Below the pieces are notes generated by a model. That model had not been told where the DNA came from, did not search any database, and was given only the letters and a program-made list of their open reading frames with translations. From contig NZ_SGXC01000001.1 of the NCBI RefSeq assembly GCF_004216695.1, positions 2,232,001 through 2,296,000 of the forward strand: 64,000 nucleotides of DNA, written 5' to 3'. Shown piece after piece: positions 29,701 to 40,618 of the stretch (positions are counted from its first letter, which is position 1; each line of letters starts with the position of its first letter). The stretch comes from Pigmentiphaga kullae. Its GTDB lineage: Bacteria > Pseudomonadota > Gammaproteobacteria > Burkholderiales > Burkholderiaceae_B. The position numbers and the translations under genes are program-made.

Positions 29701-30531
29701 ATGCGCATCTGGCACCAGAGCTTTACCGTACTGCAGGACCTGCCGGCCTACGCCGACGCGCTCAAGCTGCGCATAGGCGAGGTGGTCCGGCCCGATACCG
29801 AAGTCGTCCTGCACGGGCAGATACCCGGCACCTATACCAGCGACTATCCGGGCTCGGACCTGGCCTACGGCGTGCTGTACTGGATGCACGGCCTGCAATG
29901 GTTGGCCGCGGCGCGCGAGGCGCAGCGGCAGGGCTTCGACGCGATGGTGCTGGCCAGCATCGCCGGCCCGATGGCGCGCGAGATCCGGACCATCGTCGAC
30001 ATCCCCGTGGTCGGCTACGGCGAGGCGGCGTTCAACCTGGCGGGCCTGTACGGCCGGCGCGCCGGCATGTTGTTCTTCATCAAGGAGAGGCTGGACTTCT
30101 GGCCCGAGCAGTTGCGCCACTGGGGGCTGGAGAACCGCTTCGCCGGCATCGAGCACGCGGGGGTGTCCTTCAAGGACGTGCTGGCCGGGCACATGGATCC
30201 GTCGCGACGCGATGCCGTGGTGGCCCGCATCGTCGAGCAGGGCGAGAAGCTGGTGCGCGAGACCGGGGCCGACGTCATCGTGCCGGGGGAGATGCCGATG
30301 AACCTGCTGCTGTCGAAGGCGGGAGTCGACCGGATAGGCGGCGCCACCGTGGTCGACGGGCTGGCCGTCTCGTTCAAGATGGCCGAGATGATGGTGGACC
30401 TGCGCCGCCTGAGCGGCATGCGGCCCAGCAACCATGGCTACTTCCACCAGTCGCCGGATCCGCGCCGCTTCGAGCAGGTGTTGCAGTTCTACGGCGTGTC
30501 GGATCTCGGCGCCAGGATTCCCGAGTGCTGA
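29701..30531 (+). CDS. Asp/Glu/hydantoin racemase-fold protein lacking both catalytic Cys
   Basis: A 276-residue protein starting 17 bases after the ligase. It has the family layout GFDAMVLASIAGPMAREIR then IPVVGYGEAAFNLAG. In active racemases Cys residues sit at the two acid/base sites. Here the first is Ser86 (LASIAG) and the second is Gly196 (IVPGEMP). The only Cys in the protein is the C-terminal residue. It is therefore probably not a racemase and may be a decarboxylase, a hydrolase-like enzyme or a binding protein. Its role in the operon is unknown. Confidence 0.75.
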   Translation: MRIWHQSFTVLQDLPAYADALKLRIGEVVRPDTEVVLHGQIPGTYTSDYPGSDLAYGVLYWMHGLQWLAAAREAQRQGFDAMVLASIAGPMAREIRTIVDIPVVGYGEAAFNLAGLYGRRAGMLFFIKERLDFWPEQLRHWGLENRFAGIEHAGVSFKDVLAGHMDPSRRDAVVARIVEQGEKLVRETGADVIVPGEMPMNLLLSKAGVDRIGGATVVDGLAVSFKMAEMMVDLRRLSGMRPSNHGYFHQSPDPRRFEQVLQFYGVSDLGARIPEC

Positions 30532-30566
30532 ACGCGGGACGCGAACAACGATAAAGGAGACCTGTC

Positions 30567-31565
30567 ATGTCGATCGAATGCGTGCGTCCCGCCGGGCGCC
30601 ACCCACCGCGCCGGCCTTGGGCGGCGCTGGTTGCCGGACTGCTGGTTGCCGGCGGCGCCCTGGCCCAGTCCTATCCGGTCCGTCCGGTCACCGTCATCAA
30701 TCCCTGGACGCCCGGCGGTCCGGCCGACGCCGTGGCGCGCCCCATCCTGCAGAAGCTGTCCGAACGCCTGGGGCAGCAGTTCGTGGTCGAGAACCGCGCC
30801 GGCGCCAACGGCGTGATCGGTTCGGCCATGGTCGCCCGCGCCCGGCCGGACGGCTACACGCTGCTGTTCTCGCACGTGGGGCCGATCACTATCAGCCCGG
30901 CGTTGCAGCGCGACATGCCCTACGACCCGGTCAAGGACCTGGCGCCCATCACCCAGGTGGTGTCCGCGCCGCTGGTGCTGGTGGTCCGGCCGCAGCTTCC
31001 CATCCACGACCTGGGCGAACTCATCGCCTACGCCAAGGCGCATCCCGGCAAGCTGTCCTATGGGTCGGTGGGGCCGGGCAGCACCACGCACCTGGCGGGG
31101 GCGATCCTGGGCAAGAAGGCGGGCGTGGAACTGCTGCACGTGCCGTACAAGGGCGCGGCCCCCGTCATCACGGACATGCTGGGCGGGCAGATCGACATGG
31201 CGTTCCTGAACATCTCGGGGGCGGTGGCCTATCTGAAAAGCGGGCAGTTGCGCGGCATCGCGGTCAGCACGCGCCGGCGGTCGGCGCTGCAGCCGGAACT
31301 GCCGGCCATTTCCGAGCGGTTTCCGGACTACGAGATCAATTCCTGGTACGGGATGATGGCGCCGGCCGGGACGCCGCAGGCGATCATCGACAAGCTGCAG
31401 GGCGAGATCGCCGCCATCGTGAAGCTGCCGGACGTCGCGCGGCAACTGGAGGGGCTGGGGCTGGCGCCGGAAGGCACGACGCCCCGGCGCTATGCCGAGC
31501 AGATCCAGGCGGACCTGGCCCGGTGGCGCGAGGGCGTGAAGGCAGCGGGGCTGACGCCGGAGTGA
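30567..31565 (+). CDS. Bug-family substrate-binding protein, last gene of catabolic operon
   Basis: A 332-residue exported binding protein. A Sec signal peptide (WAALVAGLLVAGGALAQS) is followed by YPVRPVTVINPWTPGGPADA. Other family motifs are ENRAGANGVIG and ARPDGYTLLF. The ATG at 30567 has an AAAGGAGACC ribosome site. It is the second Bug protein of this operon, and may bind a different acid or the same one at a different affinity. It is convergent with thyA, with 7 bases between stops. Confidence 0.92.
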   Translation: MSIECVRPAGRHPPRRPWAALVAGLLVAGGALAQSYPVRPVTVINPWTPGGPADAVARPILQKLSERLGQQFVVENRAGANGVIGSAMVARARPDGYTLLFSHVGPITISPALQRDMPYDPVKDLAPITQVVSAPLVLVVRPQLPIHDLGELIAYAKAHPGKLSYGSVGPGSTTHLAGAILGKKAGVELLHVPYKGAAPVITDMLGGQIDMAFLNISGAVAYLKSGQLRGIAVSTRRRSALQPELPAISERFPDYEINSWYGMMAPAGTPQAIIDKLQGEIAAIVKLPDVARQLEGLGLAPEGTTPRRYAEQIQADLARWREGVKAAGLTPE

Positions 31566-31572
31566 CCCTGCC

Positions 31573-32544
31573 CTAGACGGCCATGGGCGCCGTCAGCGGC
31601 GCGTGGTGTTCGTATCCGACCAGCGAGAAGTCGCCCGGCTCCACGCGCTCCAGCCATTCCGGCTCGTACTTGCCGGTGACGGCGTAGTCGGGGATGCGGT
31701 CGGACAGGGCCAGCTGCGGCGCGGGGAAGGGCGTGCGGGTCAGTTGTTCCCGCAGCATGGGCAGGTGGTTCTCGTAGATGTGGGCATCGCCCATGAAGTA
31801 GCTGAACCAGCGCGGCTGGTAGCCGGTCAGCCGGCCCACCAGGTGCAGCAGCGCGGCGCCCTCGGTCAGGTTGAACGGCGTGCCCAGGCCGATGTCGTTG
31901 GACCGGATGTACAGGCACAGCGAGATCTCGCGCGTGGTCGCGTTGGGCAGGAACTGGTAGAGCAGGTGGCAGGGCGGCAGCGCCATTTCCTCGATCTGCG
32001 CCCAGTTCCAGCCATGGAACAGGATGCGGCGGTCGCCGGGGTTGCTGTGGATGGTGTCCAGGCACTGGCGCAACTGGTCGACGGCCTTGTAGAGCAGCAC
32101 CTTGCGCGTGCCGTCTTCGTCGAACTCGGCCACGCGGGCATAGCCGCGGCCCAGTGCGTCCTGCAACCGGGCGGCGCGCGACGCGTCCAGCACCTTGTAG
32201 GCCGGCCACTGGCGCCACTGGACGCCGTAGACGGGGCCCAGGTCGTCGTCGCCTTCGCGGTAGGGGTTGGCCAGCCATTGCGCGTTCTCGTTGGCGTTCT
32301 GGTCCCAGACCTTGCAGCCCAGCGCGCGGAACTCCGCGGCGCTGCGCGAGGCGCGCAGGAAGCCCACCAGTTCGCCGATGGCGGACTTGAACGCCAGCTT
32401 CTTGGTGGTGACGGCGGGGAAGCCCTGCCGCAGGTCGAACCGCAGCGAAGCGCCGGGCAGGCTGAGGGTGCGGATGCCCGTTCTGTTCACTTGCCACGAG
32501 CCGTTGTCGAGGACGGATTGGACGAGGTCGAGGTATTGTTTCAT
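31573..32544 (-). CDS. thyA: Thymidylate synthase
   Basis: A 323-residue enzyme that methylates dUMP to dTMP using methylene-tetrahydrofolate. The catalytic Cys192 lies in [15 protein letters not shown], and the folate/dUMP segments [13 protein letters not shown] and [13 protein letters not shown] are present. The protein is longer than the 264-residue E. coli form by an insertion around residues 90-150 (including [16 protein letters not shown] then a long helical stretch), as seen in some other bacterial ThyA. I chose the ATG at 32544 (MKQYLDL). Confidence 0.96.
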   Translation of the reverse strand: MKQYLDLVQSVLDNGSWQVNRTGIRTLSLPGASLRFDLRQGFPAVTTKKLAFKSAIGELVGFLRASRSAAEFRALGCKVWDQNANENAQWLANPYREGDDDLGPVYGVQWRQWPAYKVLDASRAARLQDALGRGYARVAEFDEDGTRKVLLYKAVDQLRQCLDTIHSNPGDRRILFHGWNWAQIEEMALPPCHLLYQFLPNATTREISLCLYIRSNDIGLGTPFNLTEGAALLHLVGRLTGYQPRWFSYFMGDAHIYENHLPMLREQLTRTPFPAPQLALSDRIPDYAVTGKYEPEWLERVEPGDFSLVGYEHHAPLTAPMAV

Positions 32545-32729
32545 GGGCCTGGGCTGCACAGATGCGACGGCCGGGCGAAAGGCGCCCGCCAGCCATGATT
32601 ATCGCATGTCCCCGGGGGCGGCCAGGTGGCGCGAAGACCGCGCAACCCGGGCCGGGCGTTGCAGGCCGGGGACCCTGGCACGAGTCCTGCATGCGATAGT
32701 TACGTCTGTCCGTCCCCCCTGCCGCATCG

Positions 32730-34964
32730 ATGCATTCCGCCTCCATTCCCGATACCCTGCGCCGCCTCTGGGCGCACGACACCTTCGTCTACAGCCTGCG
32801 CGTGTTCATCGCCCTGGCCAGCGTCATGGCGCTGTGCTGGTGGCACGACCGGATGGACCTGGTCATCCCGGCGTTCCTGGGCGTCATCGCCTGCGCGCTG
32901 GCCGAGACCGACGACAACTGGCGCGGCCGGCTGCTGGCCCAGGTCGTCACGCTGGCCTGCTTCGCCGTGGCGGCCGTCGCGGTCAAGGCGCTGTTCCCCC
33001 ATCCGTGGCTGTTCTTGGCGGGGATGGTGCTGTCCACGTTCTGCCTGACCATGCTGGGAGCCATCGGCGAGCGCTATCGCGCCATCGGGTATGCGACGCT
33101 GATCCTGGCCATCTACACCACCATAGGCGTGGAGCAGGGCCGGGGCGAGGGCGGCTTCTGGCACGAGCCGGCGCTGCTGATGGCCGGCGCGGCCTGGTAC
33201 GGCCTGCTGTCGGTATTGTGGGCGGCGCTGTTCGTGCACCAGCCGGTGCAGCAGCGGCTGGCGCGGCTGTACGCCGTGCTGGGGGACTACCTGCTGCTGA
33301 AGGCGTCGTTGTTCGAGCCGGTGCGCGGCATCGACCTGGAGGCGCGCCGGCTGGAGCTGGCGCAGCTCAACAGCAAGGTGGTGGTGGCGCTGAACGCGGC
33401 CAAGGAAAGCATCTTCAGCCGCCTGGGCCAGAGCCGGCCGGGCCGCAAGACGGCCCGTTATCTGCGGCTGTATTTCATCGCGCAGGACGTGCACGAGCGC
33501 GCCAGTTCCTCGCATTATCCCTATGACGAACTGGCCGACGCCTTCTTCCACAGCGACATCATGTTCCGCTGCCAGCGGCTGCTGGGCCTGCAAGGGCAGG
33601 CCTGCCGCCGGCTGGCGCGGGCGATCCGGATGCGCCAGCCCTTCGATGCCGGCGACGAGGCGCGGCAGGCGCGGGCCGACCTGGACGCCTCGCTGGACTA
33701 CCTGCGCCGGCAGGGCCGGCCCGAGTGGGCGCGGCTGCTGCGGTCGGTGGGGGCGCTGTCGGCCAACCTGGCGGAGCTGGACCGGCGGCTGGGCAGCGCC
33801 AGCAATCCCGACAAGCTGGACGAGCAGCAGCAGGACAACAGCCTGCTGGACCGGTCGCCGCAGTCGGTGGGCGAGGCCTTCGACCGCGTGCGGCTGCAAT
33901 TGACGCCGGGCGCGCCGGTGTTCCGCTATGCCGTGCGGCTGACGCTGGCGATGGCGGCGGGCTACGGGATGCTGCACCTGGTCCATCCGCAGCAGGGCTA
34001 CTGGATCGTGCTGACCACGCTGTTCGTCTGCGCGCCCAGCTATGGCGCCACGCGTACCCGGCTGGTGCAGCGGGTGCTGGGCACGGTGCTGGGGCTGCTG
34101 GTGGGGTGGGTGCTGTTCAAGCTGTTCTCCAGCCTGCTGGTGCAGGCGCTGTTCGCGGTGGTGGCGGGGGTGGCGTTCTTTGCCACGCGTTCCACCCGCT
34201 ACATGATCGGCACGGCGGCGATCACGGTGCTGGTGCTGCTGTGTTTCAACCAGATCGGCAACGGCTACGATCTGTTCGTGCCGCGTCTGGTGGATACGTT
34301 GATCGGCGCGGGGATCGCGGGGCTGGCTGTGCTGGTGGTGATGCCGGACTGGCAGGGGCGCCGGCTGACGCAGGCGGCGGCCAGGGCGCTGGCCGCGAAC
34401 AGCCGGTATCTGCGCGAGATCATGATCCAGTACGAGACGGGCAAGCGCGACGACCTGGCCTATCGGCTGGCGCGGCGCAACGCGCACAACGCGGATGCGG
34501 CCTTGTCGATGGCGATGTCGAACATGTTGGCCGAGCCGGGGCATTTCCGGCGCGATGCCGACGCGGGGCTGCGCTTCCTGACGTTGTCGCATACCTTGCT
34601 GAATTATCTGTCGGGGCTGGGGGCGCATCGGGAAAGCCTGTCGGACCATGCGAGCGATGCGCAGATCGCGCGGATGACGATGGGGGTGATCGACGCGCTG
34701 GACGGGATCGCGGCGGGCTTGGCCGGGAAGGGCGGGCTGGCGGCCAGCAGCGAGGAGGAAGGGGCCTTGGCGCGGGCGCTGGAGCAGTTGCCCGAGGACG
34801 ATGCCGATGACGGGCACCGGTTGGTGCTGACGCAGCTGGGGTTGATCGGGGGCGTGCTGGGACCGCTGCGGAAGGTGGGGAGCCGGCTGGTCCGGTTGGA
34901 GAGCCGGGAGGTGGAGGAGGAAGAGGCCGCCGGGGCCGAGGCCCCGGGCGGGGGTGGGCGCTAG
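32730..34964 (+). CDS. FUSC-family (YccS/YhfK-type) inner-membrane protein
   Basis: A 744-residue membrane protein. Two hydrophobic blocks, about residues 15-165 and 390-530, each hold several membrane helices, separated and followed by cytoplasmic helical regions. The repeated block starts (VFIALASVMALCWWHDRMD, YAVRLTLAMAAGYGMLHLV) are typical of the FUSC / aromatic-acid-exporter-like superfamily. The C-terminus is Glu- and Gly-rich. The function of YccS-type proteins is not established. Its stop overlaps that of the next gene in the shared tetramer CTAG. Confidence 0.88.
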   Translation: MHSASIPDTLRRLWAHDTFVYSLRVFIALASVMALCWWHDRMDLVIPAFLGVIACALAETDDNWRGRLLAQVVTLACFAVAAVAVKALFPHPWLFLAGMVLSTFCLTMLGAIGERYRAIGYATLILAIYTTIGVEQGRGEGGFWHEPALLMAGAAWYGLLSVLWAALFVHQPVQQRLARLYAVLGDYLLLKASLFEPVRGIDLEARRLELAQLNSKVVVALNAAKESIFSRLGQSRPGRKTARYLRLYFIAQDVHERASSSHYPYDELADAFFHSDIMFRCQRLLGLQGQACRRLARAIRMRQPFDAGDEARQARADLDASLDYLRRQGRPEWARLLRSVGALSANLAELDRRLGSASNPDKLDEQQQDNSLLDRSPQSVGEAFDRVRLQLTPGAPVFRYAVRLTLAMAAGYGMLHLVHPQQGYWIVLTTLFVCAPSYGATRTRLVQRVLGTVLGLLVGWVLFKLFSSLLVQALFAVVAGVAFFATRSTRYMIGTAAITVLVLLCFNQIGNGYDLFVPRLVDTLIGAGIAGLAVLVVMPDWQGRRLTQAAARALAANSRYLREIMIQYETGKRDDLAYRLARRNAHNADAALSMAMSNMLAEPGHFRRDADAGLRFLTLSHTLLNYLSGLGAHRESLSDHASDAQIARMTMGVIDALDGIAAGLAGKGGLAASSEEEGALARALEQLPEDDADDGHRLVLTQLGLIGGVLGPLRKVGSRLVRLESREVEEEEAAGAEAPGGGGR

Positions 34965-36547
34965 TACCCGACGGCCTGGCCGTCGCGGCGGGAGTCCGAG
35001 GCGGCGATGTAGCCCTCGTCGCTGCGGTAGATCAGTTGGGCGGTGCCGAAGTCCAGGCTGTGGCGCTCCGAGACCTCGACGGTGTGGCCCAGCTTGCGCA
35101 GGCCGTCGACCACGGCGGCGGGGGTGTGGGCTTCCAGGCGGACCTCGCCGGGCTCCACGCGGAAACGCGGGGCGTCGCTCATGGCCTGCGGGTTCTGGCC
35201 GAAGGCGCCCAGGCGCACCAGCATCTGCATGTGGCCCTGGGCCTGCATCGAGCCGCCCATGACGCCGAAGGCCATGACGGGCTGGCCGGCGCGGGTGACG
35301 AAGCCGGGGATGATGGTGTGCATCGGCTTCTTGGACGGGGCGACGCAGTTGACGTGGCCGGGGCGCAGGTTGAAGCCGATGCCGCGGTTGTGCAGCGAGA
35401 TGCCGGTGCCGGGGACCACGACGCCCGAGCCGAAGCCCTGGAAGTTGGACTGGATGAACGAGACCATGGTGCCGTCGGCATCGGCGGCGGCCAGGTAGAC
35501 GGTGCCGCCCAGCTTGGGGGTGCCGGCGGTGGGGGTGCCGGCGCGCGTGGGGTCGATCAGGGCGGCGCGCTGCGCGAGGTAGGCGGGGTCCAGCAGGTCG
35601 GCCAGGCCCAGGCGCATGGCGGCGGGGTCGGCGACGTGTTCGTGCAGGTCGGAGAAGGCCAGTTTCATGGCCTCGATCATGGCGTGGTACATGGCGGGGC
35701 TGTCCAGGCCCATGCCTTCGAGGTCCAGGCGTTCCAGCATGCCCAGCGCGGCCAGCGCGGCGATGCCCTGGCCGCTGGGGGGGATCTCGTGCAGGGTGTA
35801 GCCGCGGAAATCCTGACGCAGGGGTTCGACCCACTGCACTTCGTGGGCGGCCAGGTCGGCCAGGGTCATCGCGCCGCCGGTGCGCTGCGCGAAGTCGACG
35901 ATTTTCTGCGCCAGCGCGCCGCGGTAGAAGCTGTCGCCGCCGGTCCGGGCGATGTCGGCCAGGGTGTCGGCCTGCTCGGGGAAGCGCCAGCGGTCGCCGG
36001 CCCGGGGCGTGCGGCCGTCGCGGAAGAAGGCCTCGGCGAAGCCGGGTTCCCTGGCCAGGTTGGGGGCCTGGCGGGCCCACAGGCGGGCGATCTGCGGCGT
36101 GACCTGGAAGCCTTCCCTGGCGTAGTGCAGCGCGGGCTGGAACAGTTGTTCGAAAGGCAGCTTGCCGAAGCGCTCGGACAGCGCGCGCCAGCCGGCGACC
36201 TGGCCGGGCACCGTGACGGCGTCCCATCCGGTGACCGGCATGGCCGCGCGGCCGCGGAAGTGGTCCAGGGTCCAGGCGGCGGGCGAGCGGCCGCTGGCAT
36301 TGATGCCGTGCAGGCGTCCCTCGTGCCAGACGATGGCGAACAGGTCGCCGCCTATGCCGTTCATGACCGGCTCGACCACGGTCAGCACCATGGCGGCCGC
36401 CAGCGCGGCATCGACGGCGTTGCCGCCTTCGTACAGCATGCGCAGGCCGGCCTGCGAGGCCAGCGGCTGGCTGGTGCTGACGGCGTTGGCCGCCAGCAGC
36501 GGCATCTTCTGCGAGGGATAGGGGAAATTCCAGTCGAAAGGCAGCAT
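34961..36547 (-). CDS. Gamma-glutamyltransferase-family Ntn hydrolase (YwrD-like, cytosolic)
   Basis: A 528-residue protein with no signal peptide, unlike periplasmic GGT. The start segment LLAANAVSTSQPLASQAGL and GGNAVDAALAAAMVLTVVEP are family hallmarks. The self-cleavage nucleophile should be Thr349 in LGGTVYLAAADADG. Further down, FGSGVVVPGTGISLHNRG and PMHTIIPGF are conserved. The ATG at 36547 is preferred over an upstream in-frame start. Members of this branch hydrolyse or transfer gamma-glutamyl groups or related amides; the substrate is not known. Confidence 0.9.
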   Translation of the reverse strand: MLPFDWNFPYPSQKMPLLAANAVSTSQPLASQAGLRMLYEGGNAVDAALAAAMVLTVVEPVMNGIGGDLFAIVWHEGRLHGINASGRSPAAWTLDHFRGRAAMPVTGWDAVTVPGQVAGWRALSERFGKLPFEQLFQPALHYAREGFQVTPQIARLWARQAPNLAREPGFAEAFFRDGRTPRAGDRWRFPEQADTLADIARTGGDSFYRGALAQKIVDFAQRTGGAMTLADLAAHEVQWVEPLRQDFRGYTLHEIPPSGQGIAALAALGMLERLDLEGMGLDSPAMYHAMIEAMKLAFSDLHEHVADPAAMRLGLADLLDPAYLAQRAALIDPTRAGTPTAGTPKLGGTVYLAAADADGTMVSFIQSNFQGFGSGVVVPGTGISLHNRGIGFNLRPGHVNCVAPSKKPMHTIIPGFVTRAGQPVMAFGVMGGSMQAQGHMQMLVRLGAFGQNPQAMSDAPRFRVEPGEVRLEAHTPAAVVDGLRKLGHTVEVSERHSLDFGTAQLIYRSDEGYIAASDSRRDGQAVGY

Positions 36548-36688
36548 GGCGTCGCTTACCGGTAGTCGTCCCGGAGCACAGCATACCAAGGGCCGGGCCG
36601 CGGCACTCCACTACAATGGACGCCGTCCGCCGGGCCGCGCCGGCGCGCCATCCGGGGCTTTCGTCGCGGCCGCTTCCTTGTTACCACC

Positions 36689-37657
36689 ATGAACCGTATC
36701 CTGCTTCCCCTGTGCGCCGGCCTGCTGGCGCTGGCCGGCACCGCCGCCACGGCCCAGACCTGGCCCGCCAAGCCTGTGCGCATCATCGTCGCCTATCCGC
36801 CCGGCGGAGTCAGCGACATCGTGTCGCGCGCCCTGGCCGACAAGCTCGGCGGCCAGCTCGGCACGACCGTCATCGTCGAGAACAAGGCCGGCGCCGGCGG
36901 CACCCTGGGCATGGACGCGGTCGCCAAGGCGGCGCCCGACGGCCATACCGTCGGTTTTTCCTCGATCAGCCCGCTGTCCCTGAATCCGCTGCTGGGCCGG
37001 GTCAACTACGATCCGTTCAAGGACATTGCGCCGGTCGCCAGCGTGATGTATTCGCCGGTAGTGCTGCTGGGCACGCCGGCGTTCCAGGGCAAGAGCCTGG
37101 CCGACGTGGTCGAGCAGGCGCGCAGCCGCCCGGGTGCGCTGCGCTGGGGCACCTCGGGCCTGGCCACGGTCGGCCACATCACGCTGGAGCAGTTCAAGCG
37201 CGCGGCCGGCGTGGACATCACCCACATTCCCTACAAGGGCGGCGGCCAGCAGCAGAACGATGCGCTGGGCGGCCAGTTCGAGCTGCTGTCCACCAATCTC
37301 GGCCCAGTGCTGAACGGCCACATCAAGGCCGGCAAGCTGCGGCCGCTGGCCGTGGGCGCGCCCGAGCGCATCGATCTGCTGCCCGACGTGCCGACCTTCG
37401 CCGAGGCCGGTTTTCCCAAGGCCAACCTGATGTCGGTGTTCGGTGTGTTCGCGCCGGCGGGCACGCCCGAGGCGGTGCTGAACCGGCTGAACGCCGAAAT
37501 CAACAAGGCGCTGGCGCAGCCGGACCTGCGCGCGCGCCTGGTGGACAGCGACAACGTGCCCACCGGCGGCAGCGCGGCGGCGTTCGCGCGCCTGATCCGC
37601 GCCGAGTACGACAACAACCGCGACATCATCCGGCAGGCCGGCATCAAGCTGGAGTAG
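36689..37657 (+). CDS. Bug-family substrate-binding protein
   Basis: A 322-residue exported binding protein. The signal peptide ILLPLCAGLLALAGTAATAQ is followed by WPAKPVRIIVAYPPGGVSDI. ENKAGAGGTLG and AAPDGHTVGFSS are also typical. It stands alone between the GGT-like gene (divergent) and ettA, and is followed by a hairpin with a T-run. The ligand is unknown. Confidence 0.92.
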   Translation: MNRILLPLCAGLLALAGTAATAQTWPAKPVRIIVAYPPGGVSDIVSRALADKLGGQLGTTVIVENKAGAGGTLGMDAVAKAAPDGHTVGFSSISPLSLNPLLGRVNYDPFKDIAPVASVMYSPVVLLGTPAFQGKSLADVVEQARSRPGALRWGTSGLATVGHITLEQFKRAAGVDITHIPYKGGGQQQNDALGGQFELLSTNLGPVLNGHIKAGKLRPLAVGAPERIDLLPDVPTFAEAGFPKANLMSVFGVFAPAGTPEAVLNRLNAEINKALAQPDLRARLVDSDNVPTGGSAAAFARLIRAEYDNNRDIIRQAGIKLE

Positions 37658-37717
37658 CGCCGGCCCCCGGTTCGCCTTTCCCGCGCGAACCGGCCTACAC
37701 TGTCTGCTTCGTCACAG

Positions 37718-37752
37718 CGGGGCCGGCCTGGCCGGCCCCGCGCCCATTTTTC
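37718..37752 (+). terminator. Probable terminator after the Bug gene
   Basis: CGGGGCCGG (37718-37726) pairs perfectly with CCGGCCCCG (37732-37740) across CCTGG, and a run of six T starts at 37747. It lies between the Bug gene and ettA. Because it is only 18 bases from the ettA start, the ettA message may begin upstream of it or within it. Confidence 0.6.
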
Positions 37753-37769
37753 CTTTTCGTCGTCCATCC

Positions 37770-39443
<1,674 letters not shown>

Positions 39444-39450
39444 CGGATGC

Positions 39451-39473
39451 CCGGGCCTGCGTGGCAGGCCCGG
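39451..39473. terminator. Hairpin between convergent ettA and lipoprotein genes
   Basis: CCGGGCCTGC (39451-39460) pairs perfectly with GCAGGCCCGG (39464-39473) across a 3-base loop. There is no long T-run on either strand. Its place between two convergent stops makes a two-way termination or RNA-end role likely. Confidence 0.5.
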
Positions 39474-39498
39474 CCTCGCCGTTTGCGGCGCCTGAAGC

Positions 39499-40479
39499 TC
39501 AGAGATCGCCCTCGTCGTCGGACGAGCCGCTCCAGCTTACGCCCGAGGAAGACTCGATCCGGACGTCGCTGGTGCCCGCGGTCGGGCTGCTGAAGGTCGT
39601 CGTGATCGTTTCACCGCGCGTCTCCACGGTGTAGCGGCCGGCTATCGAGCCAGGGGTGCTGCCGTCCTTGTCATAGACGGTGACTAGCGGGTCGACCAGC
39701 GCCATGCGGTAGTCGAAGGCGCCCAGGGTGACACCTTGTCCGCGATGGGTGAACCCCAGGGCGGTGTAGCGTTCCGTGCCGGTCGCATACAGGAAGTGCG
39801 ACTTGCTGTCGTACCCGCTGATGGCCTGTTCATAGTCCTTGCCGTCTTCCGTGTAGCGCAGCTTGAAATCGCCGCCGCCGGATTGGCTGACTTCCATGGT
39901 CTCCTCGACGTCTTCGATGCCGGCCGAGGCCTCGGGGACGTCGTGGGTGGTCTGCTCGAACCGGACCTGCAGCGTGCCCGACATCGATTCGCTGGCCGAC
40001 AGCTTCAGTTCCGGGACTTCCAGGGTGAAAACGCCCACGGTGTTGAACGCGTTCAGGATGTCGCCCTGTATCTCCTTTACCGCGATCCTGACCCGCCCGT
40101 TCAGCGCATCGCCCAGGCCGCGCGTGGCGCAATCGGTCATGTCTATCGTCAACGAATCCCCGGCGCTGATCTTGCCGTCGCGATCGGCGTCGACGTAGAC
40201 CGACGTGCGGCTGCCTTGCCCGTCCGCACACGGCTGCGGTTCGTCGGGCATGCCGTCGCCGACGTGGTCGAGCAGGCTGTTGATGAAGCCCATTGCGAAG
40301 TAGGGCAGGAACAGGCCCGTTTCGTAGGCGCCGCCAGCGAACAGGCGTAGTTCGGCCTGGCTCATCGGCACGGGAGTGCCGCCACCGCTGTCCTTGCCTG
40401 CGTCTCCGTCGCCCCCGCCGCATGCGCCCAGCAGCGTGGTCAGCGCCAGCGCGCCGGCGGTCTTCAATCCTGATTTCAT
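39499..40479 (-). CDS. Lipoprotein of an unrecognised three-member family, copy A
   Basis: A 326-residue predicted lipoprotein with lipid Cys20 in LLGACGGGD. A Cys pair (Cys84 in PQPCADG and Cys117 in DCATRG) brackets an EF-hand-like acidic loop, DADRDGKISAGD. The C-terminal part has GAFDYRMALVDPLV and the ending SDVRIESSSGVS. These features recur in the genes at 40619-41605 and 50798-51691. The body looks beta-rich. A GGGGGG ribosome-site-like run precedes the start. I do not recognise a known domain; it may be a calcium-binding surface lipoprotein. Its location in the envelope is well supported. Confidence 0.82.
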   Translation of the reverse strand: MKSGLKTAGALALTTLLGACGGGDGDAGKDSGGGTPVPMSQAELRLFAGGAYETGLFLPYFAMGFINSLLDHVGDGMPDEPQPCADGQGSRTSVYVDADRDGKISAGDSLTIDMTDCATRGLGDALNGRVRIAVKEIQGDILNAFNTVGVFTLEVPELKLSASESMSGTLQVRFEQTTHDVPEASAGIEDVEETMEVSQSGGGDFKLRYTEDGKDYEQAISGYDSKSHFLYATGTERYTALGFTHRGQGVTLGAFDYRMALVDPLVTVYDKDGSTPGSIAGRYTVETRGETITTTFSSPTAGTSDVRIESSSGVSWSGSSDDEGDL

Positions 40480-40563
40480 GGTGCCCCCCGATAGAAATGG
40501 CTGGAGAGCATCTTGCCTGCGGCAGCCGCGCGGCGCATTGGACTAAAGTCCTGCTTGAAACGA

Positions 40564-40592
40564 AAGCGGCCCGGAGAAGAGCCGGGCCGCTT
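40564..40592 (-). terminator. Terminator-like hairpin after lipoprotein copy B
   Basis: AAGCGGCCCGG (40564-40574) pairs perfectly over 11 bp with CCGGGCCGCTT (40582-40592). On the minus strand it follows the stop of the gene at 40619 by 26 bases and is trailed by CGTTTC. It probably ends that transcript and separates it from copy A. Confidence 0.7.
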
Positions 40593-40618
40593 GCAGGAGT
40601 TGCCTGGAAGCCGGGAGG

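Noticed and set aside
29701-30531. Annotation as aspartate/glutamate or hydantoin racemase
   Set aside because: Both active-site Cys positions hold other residues (Ser86, Gly196).
32700-36611. A 1303-codon minus-strand frame covering the FUSC and GGT-like genes
   Set aside because: Its composition is Arg/Pro/Gln/His-rich and shows no family motif; the real genes in this stretch have clear motifs in other frames.
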